Source of the DNA: Zavarzinella formosa DSM 19928
GTDB lineage: Bacteria; Planctomycetota; Planctomycetia; Gemmatales; Gemmataceae
Assembly (NCBI RefSeq): GCF_000255705.1
Contig: NZ_JH636439.1
Coordinates: 637,670-701,669 of the forward strand
DNA length: 64,000 nucleotides
Direction: 5' to 3'
In this document: one piece after another, positions 53,640 to 62,073 of the stretch
Layout of the letters: each line of letters opens with the position of its first letter
Position numbering within the stretch: position 1 is the first letter of the stretch
Program-made: the position numbers and the translations under genes
Notes under the pieces: generated by a model
What the model was told of the DNA's origin: nothing
The model's input: only the letters and a program-made list of their open reading frames with translations
Database searches by the model: none

Positions 53640-55724
53640 ATGTCCCTTCAAGCGTCACAACATCTTCGGGATTATGTTCGCCGGATTTGTGCCGACGCGG
53701 CTTCTCCGTCGGATCTGCTGTTGTGGAATCGATTTGTTCAGTCGAACGAGCAGGATGCCTTTGAAGTCCTCGTGCATCGCCACGGGTCGATGGTGCTGGC
53801 TTGCGCCCATCGCATCCTCTCGGACCGTTCGGAAGCCGAGGATGTTTTTCAAGCGACGTTTCTGACGTTGGCTCGTTCCAAGAATCGGATTCGCGATCCG
53901 CAATCGCTAACATCGTGGCTTTACCGGACAGCGTTTCGCATCGCCAACAAATTACGGGGCAAACGTCGTGGTGTCAGAGCGATGCCCGCAGAGGCCGAAG
54001 CCGTTTCGGCCGCTGCGACGGAATCAGACATTGCGTGGCGGGAAGTGCGGGGAATTCTTGACGAGGAACTTCAGCGACTTCCTGAAAAGATTCGTTCGCC
54101 ATTGTTGCTGTGTTATTTGACCGGCCTTACGCGAGACGAGGCCGCCAAACAACTTGGTTGTTCGTTCGATCAGTTGAAACGACGATTGGAACAGGGGCGA
54201 AACACCCTGCGACGACGACTGGAACACCGGGGAATCGCCGGGGCCGGATTGGCGCTGGCCGTTCTCTCGCCGGAATTATTGCAGGCGACCGTCAGCCCTC
54301 CGTTGGTTGAAGTGTGTGTCGCCCTCGTGTTTGTCCGCGACACGGTCGTTCCCCAGACCGTGGCCGCGTTGACTCTGACCACCACCTTGACGAAAGGTTT
54401 CATCATGAAAACAATCATTGCCTCGGCGCTATGTATCAGCCTTGGAGTTTGGGGTTACACCACGACCGGCAACAGCCGTGAGCCGCAGGAAAAAACACCC
54501 CCACCGGGCGAGCCGACACCGGAACCAAAGACGGGTGCAACCCCGGCCGTCGATCCGGCGGACAACCGCCAAGCTGACTTTTTACAACGGAGACGAAGCT
54601 TCAAGAATTTACAGGGAATCGTCAGGGCAATTCATGCGTATTCGGACACACACAACTTTCTTCCGGCCGACATCCGTGACAAAACTGGCAAGCCGCTTTT
54701 AAGCTGGCGGGTGGTCATCCTTCCGTACATGGGGGACAAGGCATCTGAGGAACTATACCGGCAGTTCAAACTGAACGAACCTTGGGATAGCGAACATAAC
54801 TTCAAACTGCTCGCAAAAATGCCGGACATCTACCGTGTCGGCATCGAGCCGAAAGATTCCAGCCACACGTACTATCAGGCTTTTGCCGGTCCGGGAACGC
54901 CGTTGCACCCGATGCCGGTTTCACTCGGTTTGAACGAGGATAAACCTGCGGAAGGCGGGTCGGGCGGGGGCCCCGGTGGATTTGGCTCTGCTCCGGGTGC
55001 GGGAAGCCCTCCGCCAATCAGAGGCAGCGGTTTACAAGGGATTCCCGCCCCTGGTATTCCCAGCGGACCTGGAGGAGGAGCGCCACCGGCGGGTTTGCCG
55101 GCTGGTCCGGGCCTGTCGCCCGTTCCTGGGACGCCCCCTTCTGGCGCCGGGCCCAAACCGGGTGAGTATCCTCGCATCGGTTTGTTTAGCATCACGGACG
55201 GCACATCAAACACACTGGCTGTCGTCGAGGCGGGGCCTTCCGTAGCTTGGACGAAACCGGCCGATTTGCCGTTCGACCCGGCCAAACCGATGCCGAAAAT
55301 GGCGGGGCCATTTTCAAACGCCATCCATGTTGCCATGATGGACGGATCAGCTTGTGCCCTGAAACGGGGGCTGGACGACAAATTGCTGCGGATCTTGGTG
55401 AAGATGGACGACGGCGAAGTTATTCCGGCCGCCACCAAGTTGCATGCGTCCTTGCCGGTTGAAACGGCCGTGGATCGATTGGAACTTAAGAAGATGACTG
55501 ATGAAAACCAAAAACTGATCGAGCAGTTTGCCGGGTTGCAGAAAGAACACATGCGTCTGCTTGAGTTAATGAACCGGCGGGCGGCTGATTTCGACGCGGC
55601 CGAGGAGGTGAAAGACAACCTCAAAATCAGTCTTGAAGCGTTGCAAAATGCAAACAGAGCTTTGAAGCACGATTTGGATGCGAACTTAAAAAATGCCATC
55701 CCGCAAAAAGCGGCCAAGAAGTAA
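53640..55724 (+). CDS. ECF sigma factor fused to a membrane anchor and DUF1559 domain
   Basis: A 694-residue protein. Residues about 15-190 form an ECF sigma factor, with region 2 (FVQSNEQDAFEVLVHRHGSM and SEAEDVFQATFLTLARS) and region 4 (LPEKIRSPLLLCYLTGLTRD, AAKQLGCSFDQLKRRL). A hydrophobic stretch and a transmembrane helix (about 255-272) follow. An extracytoplasmic part resembles DUF1559 (LPADIRDKTGKPLLSWRVVI, YRQFKLNEPWDSEHN), with a Gly/Pro-rich loop (about 440-515) and a terminal coiled coil. It is a planctomycete-type ECF with a long C-terminal extension, here probably an outside sensor that ties the sigma factor to the membrane. No separate anti-sigma gene is adjacent. Confidence 0.87.
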   Translation: MSLQASQHLRDYVRRICADAASPSDLLLWNRFVQSNEQDAFEVLVHRHGSMVLACAHRILSDRSEAEDVFQATFLTLARSKNRIRDPQSLTSWLYRTAFRIANKLRGKRRGVRAMPAEAEAVSAAATESDIAWREVRGILDEELQRLPEKIRSPLLLCYLTGLTRDEAAKQLGCSFDQLKRRLEQGRNTLRRRLEHRGIAGAGLALAVLSPELLQATVSPPLVEVCVALVFVRDTVVPQTVAALTLTTTLTKGFIMKTIIASALCISLGVWGYTTTGNSREPQEKTPPPGEPTPEPKTGATPAVDPADNRQADFLQRRRSFKNLQGIVRAIHAYSDTHNFLPADIRDKTGKPLLSWRVVILPYMGDKASEELYRQFKLNEPWDSEHNFKLLAKMPDIYRVGIEPKDSSHTYYQAFAGPGTPLHPMPVSLGLNEDKPAEGGSGGGPGGFGSAPGAGSPPPIRGSGLQGIPAPGIPSGPGGGAPPAGLPAGPGLSPVPGTPPSGAGPKPGEYPRIGLFSITDGTSNTLAVVEAGPSVAWTKPADLPFDPAKPMPKMAGPFSNAIHVAMMDGSACALKRGLDDKLLRILVKMDDGEVIPAATKLHASLPVETAVDRLELKKMTDENQKLIEQFAGLQKEHMRLLELMNRRAADFDAAEEVKDNLKISLEALQNANRALKHDLDANLKNAIPQKAAKK

Positions 55725-55758
55725 TCGCATCTGAAGCGGCATTTGCGTGAGCAGCCTC

Positions 55759-57288
55759 TCAATCCACCAAGAGGCCCGATTTGGCAAGTCGTTCCAAGTT
55801 CCGATCCAACCCGGTCAGCAGGGCGGCCGGGGTTGGTCGTTGGTCGGGTGGAAAGGAATTCATCAACTCGGCGGCGATCTGCGTCCGGTCTCGGGTTCCG
55901 TCGAGCAAATCAAGCAGTTTTCGGCTGGGCACATCTTCAAAACGCATTGTTTCGTGAAGCCGGTTGGTGACCATTGGCCCGAGGCGGGCTTGCAAACGGG
56001 CCAGCGGGCACACTTTCGGCCGTTCGGCAACAATCTCTCGATACGTCGGTTGATGTCCGTGGAGTTCGATCATCCCAGCCATCCAAACTGCAGAGAGCAA
56101 TTCGGCCAGTCTGGTCATGTCTTGCGGATCAGGATTCAATTGCCCGATTTTCACCGAGGCTTGTTGAAACAAGTCGCTGAATAAAATCCGGCCCGGCCAT
56201 GTCGCGGCGATGATCTCCAAAGCTGCTTTGCCGATCGGCAAATCAGTGCGGATGACGGCATTCCGGGTCGCGCGGAAGGTGACCGCCACTCCCGGCGCCA
56301 GATCAATCGTGTCTCCCTCGGCCTTGGGTTTTCCGCTGAGAAACAGTTCGGTGATCGCCGCCGGCGTCGGATCTTCCCGCGGTGGTCGCCCGTCGATGGC
56401 CAGCAGAGTCTGGCGGAACCGTCGTACCAGTAGAAAGTCGAGGTATTGTTCTTTCAACAACACGTCTTGGGAAGCCAGCCCATTCAAGACATTGGCCACG
56501 TCTTTTGGAAAGCCCCGAGTTTCCATCAAATGAGGTTCGGCCTCGGCCACGAAACGCATCCCGAATTGTCGGGCGTGGGCGGCAAATTCGTGGAAGTATG
56601 CCGGATCGTTGGTCGCAGAGAGATCGTCGTGGTAAAGCACTTGTTGGTTGCGTTTCTCCAACACGGCCTCCAACTCTGTTTTCAACAGCGCCATCCCGGT
56701 CTCTTTCGGAGCCGGCCACCCGGCCATCAGGAATTGAGCCATCTCGACAGCCTGTCGAATTTTCGCGGCCGGATCTTCCTCGGCGGCCGAGTGGAATTTC
56801 AGCATATCCCAAAGCATTCGGCGAATGTGGCAACCCGGAAACGTGTTGTAGCTGACATACCCGATCCCCGTCGGGGCCAAGGTAGTGGCGAACAACTTCA
56901 GCACGGCATCCCGAACAAACGACGGAACCCATGAATACAACCCGTGGGCAATCGCATAGTCAAACGGCTTGGCAGGCGGCATCCAAGCGGTGACATCGCT
57001 GGCGTGAAGTGTCACGTTTTCAAGGCCAAGCTCCGCGATCATCCGGTTGCCGCGTTGCACGGCCATCGTTGACAGATCGATGCCGACAAATGTGGACTCG
57101 GGCAGGCCGACTGCGCACGCGATGAGATGGAGGCCGTCGCCGCATCCTGCCTCCAGAACCCGGCACCGTTCGACCGGTGCGGCCGGACAGCCGAACATCC
57201 GGGCGATGGCGTGCAAATGACTCGGATGGGCTTGGGCCAAAGCGGTTGAGGGATAATCCACAACGTCGTAGGCAAATGGCGCGGACAT
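55759..57288 (-). CDS. SAM-dependent methyltransferase with regulatory domain
   Basis: A 509-residue cytoplasmic protein. The N-terminal class I methyltransferase domain (about 35-200) has motif I VLEAGCGDG (44-52), motif II-like FVGIDLSTMAVQRGN and a motif IV-like FDYAIAHGLYSWVP. A methyltransferase-regulatory domain of the PF10119 type follows (about 215-305: VLYHDDLSATNDPAYFHEFA). A C-terminal winged-helix-like region ends in repeated LLxGLD/LLDGT helices. The substrate is unknown; such proteins are common in bacteria of complex lifestyle. The ATG at 57288 is preferred over a TTG at 57342. Confidence 0.82.
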   Translation of the reverse strand: MSAPFAYDVVDYPSTALAQAHPSHLHAIARMFGCPAAPVERCRVLEAGCGDGLHLIACAVGLPESTFVGIDLSTMAVQRGNRMIAELGLENVTLHASDVTAWMPPAKPFDYAIAHGLYSWVPSFVRDAVLKLFATTLAPTGIGYVSYNTFPGCHIRRMLWDMLKFHSAAEEDPAAKIRQAVEMAQFLMAGWPAPKETGMALLKTELEAVLEKRNQQVLYHDDLSATNDPAYFHEFAAHARQFGMRFVAEAEPHLMETRGFPKDVANVLNGLASQDVLLKEQYLDFLLVRRFRQTLLAIDGRPPREDPTPAAITELFLSGKPKAEGDTIDLAPGVAVTFRATRNAVIRTDLPIGKAALEIIAATWPGRILFSDLFQQASVKIGQLNPDPQDMTRLAELLSAVWMAGMIELHGHQPTYREIVAERPKVCPLARLQARLGPMVTNRLHETMRFEDVPSRKLLDLLDGTRDRTQIAAELMNSFPPDQRPTPAALLTGLDRNLERLAKSGLLVD

Positions 57289-57363
57289 GAGGGCATGCTC
57301 GTTGGAGAAGACCGATTGGTCATGCCCGGTCAGTTTATTCAAGCCAATTCAATGCCGGGCAAT

Positions 57364-57897
57364 CTAAATTTCGGCCAAGGGAATTGGCCCGGGTTCTTGC
57401 GTCTGCTTGAACTCCCGAAAACCCCTCGCCTTGTAGTTGGCGAGCGCGGCCGGATGGTCGAGATCGCAGGTATGCACCCAAACCCGATTTGTGCCGCCGG
57501 TCCAGGCTTGCCGGATCATTTCACCAAGGAACCAACCCCCGAGTTTCATTTGCGTGTATTGAGGCAACAAGCCGAAATAAGAGATCTCCACGTTGCCACC
57601 CGGCTGGCGTTCCAATTCGCAATACCCGGCGGGAACGCCGGACCAAGAGACGATCCACGTTTCCAATTCGGGACGGTTCAAATGGCGGGACCAATCATTT
57701 GGCGACCAGATTCGGCGTTCAAACCAGCCCCATTCTTCACCGATGGCGTAATAGAAAAAGCGGTTGAGCGACGGCATCGGTTGCGGCACACGATAGATCG
57801 TCGCCTGCTTCGCCGGGGCGTTTTTCGGTTTCAACTCTCCGGGAGAGAGCATTTCCAAATGAGTGACAGTCGTCACGCTTGGCCACGGCTCAGGCAT
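57364..57897 (-). CDS. GNAT-family acetyltransferase
   Basis: A 177-residue protein with a GNAT core: VPAGYCELERQPGGNVEISY (beta 4), then a motif A segment GLLPQYTQMKLGGWFLGEMI and HTCDLDHPAALANYKARGF (motif B). Acetyl-CoA-dependent N-acetylation of an unknown acceptor is likely. The ATG at 57897 has GAGG seven bases upstream and overlaps the stop of the previous gene by 8 bp, so the two are translationally coupled. An upstream in-frame ATG at 57963 lies inside that gene and is unlikely. Confidence 0.8.
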   Translation of the reverse strand: MPEPWPSVTTVTHLEMLSPGELKPKNAPAKQATIYRVPQPMPSLNRFFYYAIGEEWGWFERRIWSPNDWSRHLNRPELETWIVSWSGVPAGYCELERQPGGNVEISYFGLLPQYTQMKLGGWFLGEMIRQAWTGGTNRVWVHTCDLDHPAALANYKARGFREFKQTQEPGPIPLAEI

Positions 57898-59371
57898 CCG
57901 CGAGCCTCGTTTCAACAACGGTAATATCCGCGAGCAGTTCTTTCTTGAACTTCGGATCGCCAAACTGGCCCGTGGTCTCCACCCATTCGCGCACCGCCGC
58001 GATCTGTTTCAAAAGCATTTGCGAAGCCACGGGATCGCGACGATTTGGCTCGCCGTTGACAGTGACCACCGCAGGCGAGGTGTGGGCGAACACCGGCATT
58101 TGCGGGTAAATGGGTGACACATGCCCGCCGCGACAACGCACCGCCAGCCAGACTCCGGTTTCTACCTCGGCTTCCAAGATGGCCGAATGATCTTCCCGGC
58201 TTCCAATGGAGGCAACGATGGACCCGTTGGCAATTAGTTCCAAACGATCAAACGGAACCGGACTTCGGACTTCGGCATGGACGGTCATCCGGCCGGGTTT
58301 GTCCACATTCAATTTCAATGAGGCGGGCTTGCCGTTGATCATCCAGCGGATCACCGGGCCGTTGGTTACTTGGGATTCCCCGCGTCGAACCTGTTCGATC
58401 CATTCCGTGTAAGTGGGAAGTTCATCTCCGATTAAAGGCGTCAGCGTGCGGACACATCCCAACGGCAATTGGTTGGAATCTTTTCCACTACCGCCAAGGA
58501 GGGGCAATATCACCCCTGCATTCAACAAACGATACCATGCGGGAAGGATCGGCGTTTGCCGGGGCAGGCCGTCGATTTCAAACGCATCCACCCGGCCGTA
58601 TACCGCTTGGACGAGAGCTTCGCCGCCCGGCAAACCCGCTTCCGGCCGGTAGGCGTTGGACCATACGACCAAGCCATTTTTGCGGTGGCATTGGCCCGCC
58701 CAATCGCCGAGGGACCAGTCGTCGTTTTCGCCCAGCATGCCGAACGTCAGCGGATAAACCACCCGATGACAGTTTAACAGTGACAAATGGCCCAAAACCG
58801 GGTGCAAGTTCAGCGTGTTGACATACACGCCGCCCCGCGGGGAGCCGAATGCCTCGGCCTGACCGCTGAAGGCCGTGATGTTCGTTAAGGAGGCGTATAG
58901 TTTGCCGTCGATGGAGGGCATATCCCGTGACACGGCGAGCAGATTGGTGATATCCAACCCTTCGGCGGTGGCCTCCAACCGGGCGGCGTGCGGAGTTAGA
59001 AAATGACACCGACTGTCGGCTTGGGCGAAACCGCTGCCATGTTTCCAGCGGTCGAGGTTAAAGCGCAAAGTGAGTTGGCCTGCGCCAAGGGTAATGACTT
59101 GAGAAATGGGCTTGTGAAAGATCCCCTTGGAAATCTCAAAATGCAGCGGCACCCCGCCTGGCAGCGGCACCTCGCAAGCCCCGTCGATCACCGCAAATGA
59201 TTTTTGAAGTTGCCGAAGCCCGGCCCCGACATCCTCGTTTTGATGACCGGGGAACTCGGCGGCCCGCCCCAATGGCGGGTAATACCGCCCGGCCTCGTCG
59301 CGGATGTGCAATCGGCACGGCGTCGGCTTTCCGGTGGCCGAATCTGTCATGCGAAGGGAAATGTTGTGCAT
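57890..59371 (-). CDS. CehA/McbA-like conserved protein
   Basis: A 493-residue cytoplasmic protein resembling the CehA/McbA (PHP-type) metallohydrolase family seen in planctomycetes. Segments include CRLHIRDEAGRYYPPLG (N-terminal beta domain), ADSRCHFLTPHAARLEATAE (the region where PHP proteins carry the DxHxH metal motif, here altered to DSRCH) and EWIEQVRRGESQVTNGPVIR. The altered motif makes catalysis uncertain. There is no signal peptide. The ATG at 59371 is preferred over a TTG at 59383. It is 33 bp after the epimerase gene and overlaps the GNAT gene by 8 bp, forming a three-gene unit. Confidence 0.7.
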   Translation of the reverse strand: MHNISLRMTDSATGKPTPCRLHIRDEAGRYYPPLGRAAEFPGHQNEDVGAGLRQLQKSFAVIDGACEVPLPGGVPLHFEISKGIFHKPISQVITLGAGQLTLRFNLDRWKHGSGFAQADSRCHFLTPHAARLEATAEGLDITNLLAVSRDMPSIDGKLYASLTNITAFSGQAEAFGSPRGGVYVNTLNLHPVLGHLSLLNCHRVVYPLTFGMLGENDDWSLGDWAGQCHRKNGLVVWSNAYRPEAGLPGGEALVQAVYGRVDAFEIDGLPRQTPILPAWYRLLNAGVILPLLGGSGKDSNQLPLGCVRTLTPLIGDELPTYTEWIEQVRRGESQVTNGPVIRWMINGKPASLKLNVDKPGRMTVHAEVRSPVPFDRLELIANGSIVASIGSREDHSAILEAEVETGVWLAVRCRGGHVSPIYPQMPVFAHTSPAVVTVNGEPNRRDPVASQMLLKQIAAVREWVETTGQFGDPKFKKELLADITVVETRLADA

Positions 59372-59404
59372 GGAGAGGGACAAATGACCTTTCAGAAAAC
59401 CTGC

Positions 59405-60235
59405 TTACGAACACATGCCCCCGGCCGTTTCCACAATCTTCTTAAACGCGGCCACTGCCTTGGGGAAGAGCTCCGGACCGGTCATGCCGCCGGTGGGGCC
59501 GCCACCAAGCAGGTGCGGTTCCATCGTGGCGAAGCCGGAATATTTCATCTTTACCATGTCGGCGATAATCATCGGGAACTGGCCGCCCCCCTCGCCGGCT
59601 AGCACGCCGTGCGGCTGGCCGGTGATCCAATCTTTCACATGGAAGTGAGCGGTGTATGGTTTGCAAACTTCCCAGCCAACCAGTGTGTCATACCCGCAAT
59701 AAGCGAAGTTTGCCGGGTCGAACGCGGCCTTGAAGTGTGGCCCCTTCACGGTGTGATAGAGGTCGTGCAGGCGCACCGGGGAGTCGCCGTAAATCTTGTG
59801 TTCGTTTTCGTGGAACAGCATCACGCCCTCGGCCTCGGCGATGGCCATCTTGGCCTTCATCCGATTCATCACCTCGTCCCGATAGGGCGCCCAGTCGCCG
59901 TCAAAGTTTTCCGGCGGGTAGTAGCTGAAGATGCGGATGTTCGGCGTGCCGAACAATTTGGCCAGGTGAATCGCCCGCCGGAATTTTTCCAGATGCGGCT
60001 CGAACGGCTCATCGACGCGGATCTTGCCAATCGGCGAACCAATGGCGCTGAGTTTGAATCCTTCTCGATCCAGCAACGCTTTGAAGTCCGCAATCTGGGC
60101 GTCGGACAGCATCAAGACGTTGGTTTTGTGAATTGACCGAAACTCGATGTGCCGGATGCCGCAGGCTTTCAGAACGTCGATCTGTTCCTGTGGTTCGGGG
60201 GAAATTTCATCAGCGAAAGCGCTCAGAACAAACAT
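59405..60235 (-). CDS. Sugar phosphate isomerase/epimerase-family TIM-barrel protein
   Basis: A 276-residue xylose-isomerase-like TIM barrel (AP endonuclease 2 superfamily). The metal-site segments are recognisable: GIRHIEFRSIHKTNVL, LFHENEHKIYGDS, FDPANFAYCGYD, HFHVKDW and FATMEPHLLGGG. There is no signal peptide, so the enzyme is cytoplasmic; it could isomerise or epimerise a sugar or inositol derivative. It heads the minus-strand unit with the CehA-like and GNAT genes. A strong hairpin (60376-60426) separates it from the DUF1501 gene upstream. Confidence 0.85.
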   Translation of the reverse strand: MFVLSAFADEISPEPQEQIDVLKACGIRHIEFRSIHKTNVLMLSDAQIADFKALLDREGFKLSAIGSPIGKIRVDEPFEPHLEKFRRAIHLAKLFGTPNIRIFSYYPPENFDGDWAPYRDEVMNRMKAKMAIAEAEGVMLFHENEHKIYGDSPVRLHDLYHTVKGPHFKAAFDPANFAYCGYDTLVGWEVCKPYTAHFHVKDWITGQPHGVLAGEGGGQFPMIIADMVKMKYSGFATMEPHLLGGGPTGGMTGPELFPKAVAAFKKIVETAGGMCS

Positions 60236-60310
60236 GACGGGTTCCTCGGGGAGTGCTGATGTTCAACCTATCCCGGAGGTCATTGATCGAACACTCAGAG
60301 AGTGAAGACA

Positions 60311-60451
60311 TTTTTTAGTCACGGATGAAACACAGATTCGAACAAAACCAAGACATGCTGAAAACAAGAATTGGAAAGACGGATGAAAACAGGGCCGATG
60401 TGTTCGGCCCTGTTTTCATCCGTCTTCTGAGTTCAATTCGTGGCTAAAAAA
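60311..60451. repeat. Nested palindromic element with a 23-bp perfect hairpin
   Basis: The core is a perfect 23-bp stem (60376-60398 with 60404-60426) closed by the five-base loop 60399-60403. It is flanked by a 13-bp outer inverted repeat (60311-60323 with 60439-60451) carrying one mismatch. The outer arms hold T/A runs, so transcripts from either strand could end here. It follows the stop of the DUF1501 gene at 60472 and precedes the epimerase gene. The layout also resembles dispersed repeat elements. Confidence 0.75.
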
Positions 60452-60471
60452 CTGCCTTTGTTCTCAAAAAA

Positions 60472-61827
60472 TCAAACCAGATCGCGGATGGCTTTGCCTT
60501 CGGACAAATGTTGTGGGCGGCCTGCCGGGTCGGCGAATGTCACGTTGTAAGGGTCAATGCCCATTGATTGGTACAGGGTGGCAAAAACGTCCGGGAAACT
60601 CACAGCCCCGCTGACGGCGTATTCGCCGAGGCGGTTCGTGCTGCCGATCGCTTGACCGGTTTTAAGATTGCCGCCGGCAAGGATGGCACAACTCACTTGA
60701 GGCCAGTGATCCCGCCCGGCTTCTTTGTTGATGCGAGGCGTCCGGCCGAATTCGCCCCAGGCGATCACTGTCGTGTCGGCCAGCATTCCGCGAACTTCCA
60801 AGTCTTCGACCAACGCCGTCAGACCCTGATCGAGTTTCGTGCCGTGGTCGCGGACGAGGTCAAAGTTCTTGCCGTGGCTGTCCCAACGCCCATAACTGAG
60901 GGTCACACACCGGACACCGGCTTCCACCAAACGGCGGGCCATCAGGAGTTGGTCGTTGACTGTCGGGGCGCCGTCGTATTGGAACTTGTAAGGCTTTCCG
61001 TCGCCGTAGCGGGATCGAACTTTGTCCGGTTCCGTGGAAAGGTCAAGGGCTTCAAGCAAACGGCTGGAAGTCAGCACGCCGAGCGCCCGTTCGGTGGCGG
61101 CGTCGGCTCCGCGAATGCCGCCGTTGGAATCAATGTTCCGTCTCATCTGGTCGAAGCTGGCGAGCAGTTGCTTGCGGTCACCAAGTTGGTTCTGGTTGAT
61201 TCCGCTCAGTTTCATGTCCGAAAGGCCATCCCCCTCGGGACGGAAAGCGGCATAAGCCGAACCCAAGAAACCGGGTTTACCGCAATCGCTCCAAGGCATG
61301 TGGGCGGTCTTCGCGGCCAATCCCACGAACGGCGGCACGGACGGATCAACCGGTCCGTACACCTTCGAGAGAATCGAACCCATGCTTGGCCAGCCACCCA
61401 TGTTCTTGAAGGCCGACTCATCCATCCCTGTGGTGCATTGCACGCCATCATGACCGCCACGGGCGCCGACGACTGCGCGGAGGAAAGCGAACTTGTCAGC
61501 CGAGGCGGCGATCTTCGGGAAACACTCGCCGATCTGAATGCCGGGAACCTTGGTCGAGATCGGTTTGAACTCACCTTTGATATCGACCGGAGCGTCCGTT
61601 TTGATTTCCCACATGTCTTGATGGGGAGGGCCGCCGCCGAGAAAAATATTGATGACGGACTTGTGGGAGGACGACCCGAGCGATTTGCCGGGCGCGGCCG
61701 ATTCGGCTCGTAGCACATCGGCAAGATTGAACTGGGCGGCTCCGAAGGCAAACGCCCCGATTTTCATGAACGAACGGCGTGAAACGCCATCGCAATATTT
61801 CGAGGGATTACCAGTGATGGTGAGCAT
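60472..61827 (-). CDS. DUF1501 protein with Tat-type signal (second)
   Basis: A 451-residue exported protein. It has a Tat-type signal (SRRSFMKIGAFAFGAAQFNL) and a DUF1501 core: VINIFLGGGPPHQDMWEIKT, FAFLRAVVGARGGHDGVQ, MARRLVEAGVRCVTLSYGRW and TVIAWGEFGRTPRINKEAGR. The family is related to the sulfatase/phosphatase fold, but its function is unknown. Unlike the copy at 42852-44303 it has no cytochrome partner next to it. A promoter-like sequence (61990-62018) and an 18-bp palindrome lie upstream, giving a leader of about 155 bases. The nested palindrome just downstream probably ends its transcript. Confidence 0.86.
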   Translation of the reverse strand: MLTITGNPSKYCDGVSRRSFMKIGAFAFGAAQFNLADVLRAESAAPGKSLGSSSHKSVINIFLGGGPPHQDMWEIKTDAPVDIKGEFKPISTKVPGIQIGECFPKIAASADKFAFLRAVVGARGGHDGVQCTTGMDESAFKNMGGWPSMGSILSKVYGPVDPSVPPFVGLAAKTAHMPWSDCGKPGFLGSAYAAFRPEGDGLSDMKLSGINQNQLGDRKQLLASFDQMRRNIDSNGGIRGADAATERALGVLTSSRLLEALDLSTEPDKVRSRYGDGKPYKFQYDGAPTVNDQLLMARRLVEAGVRCVTLSYGRWDSHGKNFDLVRDHGTKLDQGLTALVEDLEVRGMLADTTVIAWGEFGRTPRINKEAGRDHWPQVSCAILAGGNLKTGQAIGSTNRLGEYAVSGAVSFPDVFATLYQSMGIDPYNVTFADPAGRPQHLSEGKAIRDLV

Positions 61828-61909
61828 GGCAGGAGCCTCGGCGGGTCAGCGGGCGATCAGGTCAACGGCGTGGAATGAATCGTTCAGGCAGGAAGGCACA
61901 GTTGGCGGG

Positions 61910-61927
61910 CACTTATTGGAATAAGTG
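61910..61927. promoter_or_regulatory. 18-bp palindrome in the 5' leader of the DUF1501 gene
   Basis: CACTTATT (61910-61917) and AATAAGTG (61920-61927) are exact reverse complements separated by GG. The palindrome lies between the predicted promoter and the start codon at 61827, so it could be an operator or an RNA hairpin. A single copy was seen in the window. Confidence 0.4.
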
Positions 61928-61989
61928 GTATCTAGTAAATACTTCGTCCGCCGATCTGATGCAATCGAAAAGTTTTGAGATATGTTAAA

Positions 61990-62018
61990 ATCATATCACG
62001 GTTTGAGCGAGAATTCAA
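61990..62018 (-). promoter_or_regulatory. Promoter-like sequence for the DUF1501 gene
   Basis: On the minus strand a TTGAAT -35 box (62013-62018) is followed after exactly 17 bp by a TATGAT -10 box (61990-61995, five of six consensus bases). The predicted start near 61983 leaves a leader of about 155 bases before the ATG at 61827. A short GATATG/CATATC repeat overlaps the -10 box (61979-61997). Confidence 0.5.
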
Positions 62019-62073
62019 TTCGAGAACCGAGTCCCAAAAGCCTCAAATTGGTATAAGGAGAGACCTCCGACGT

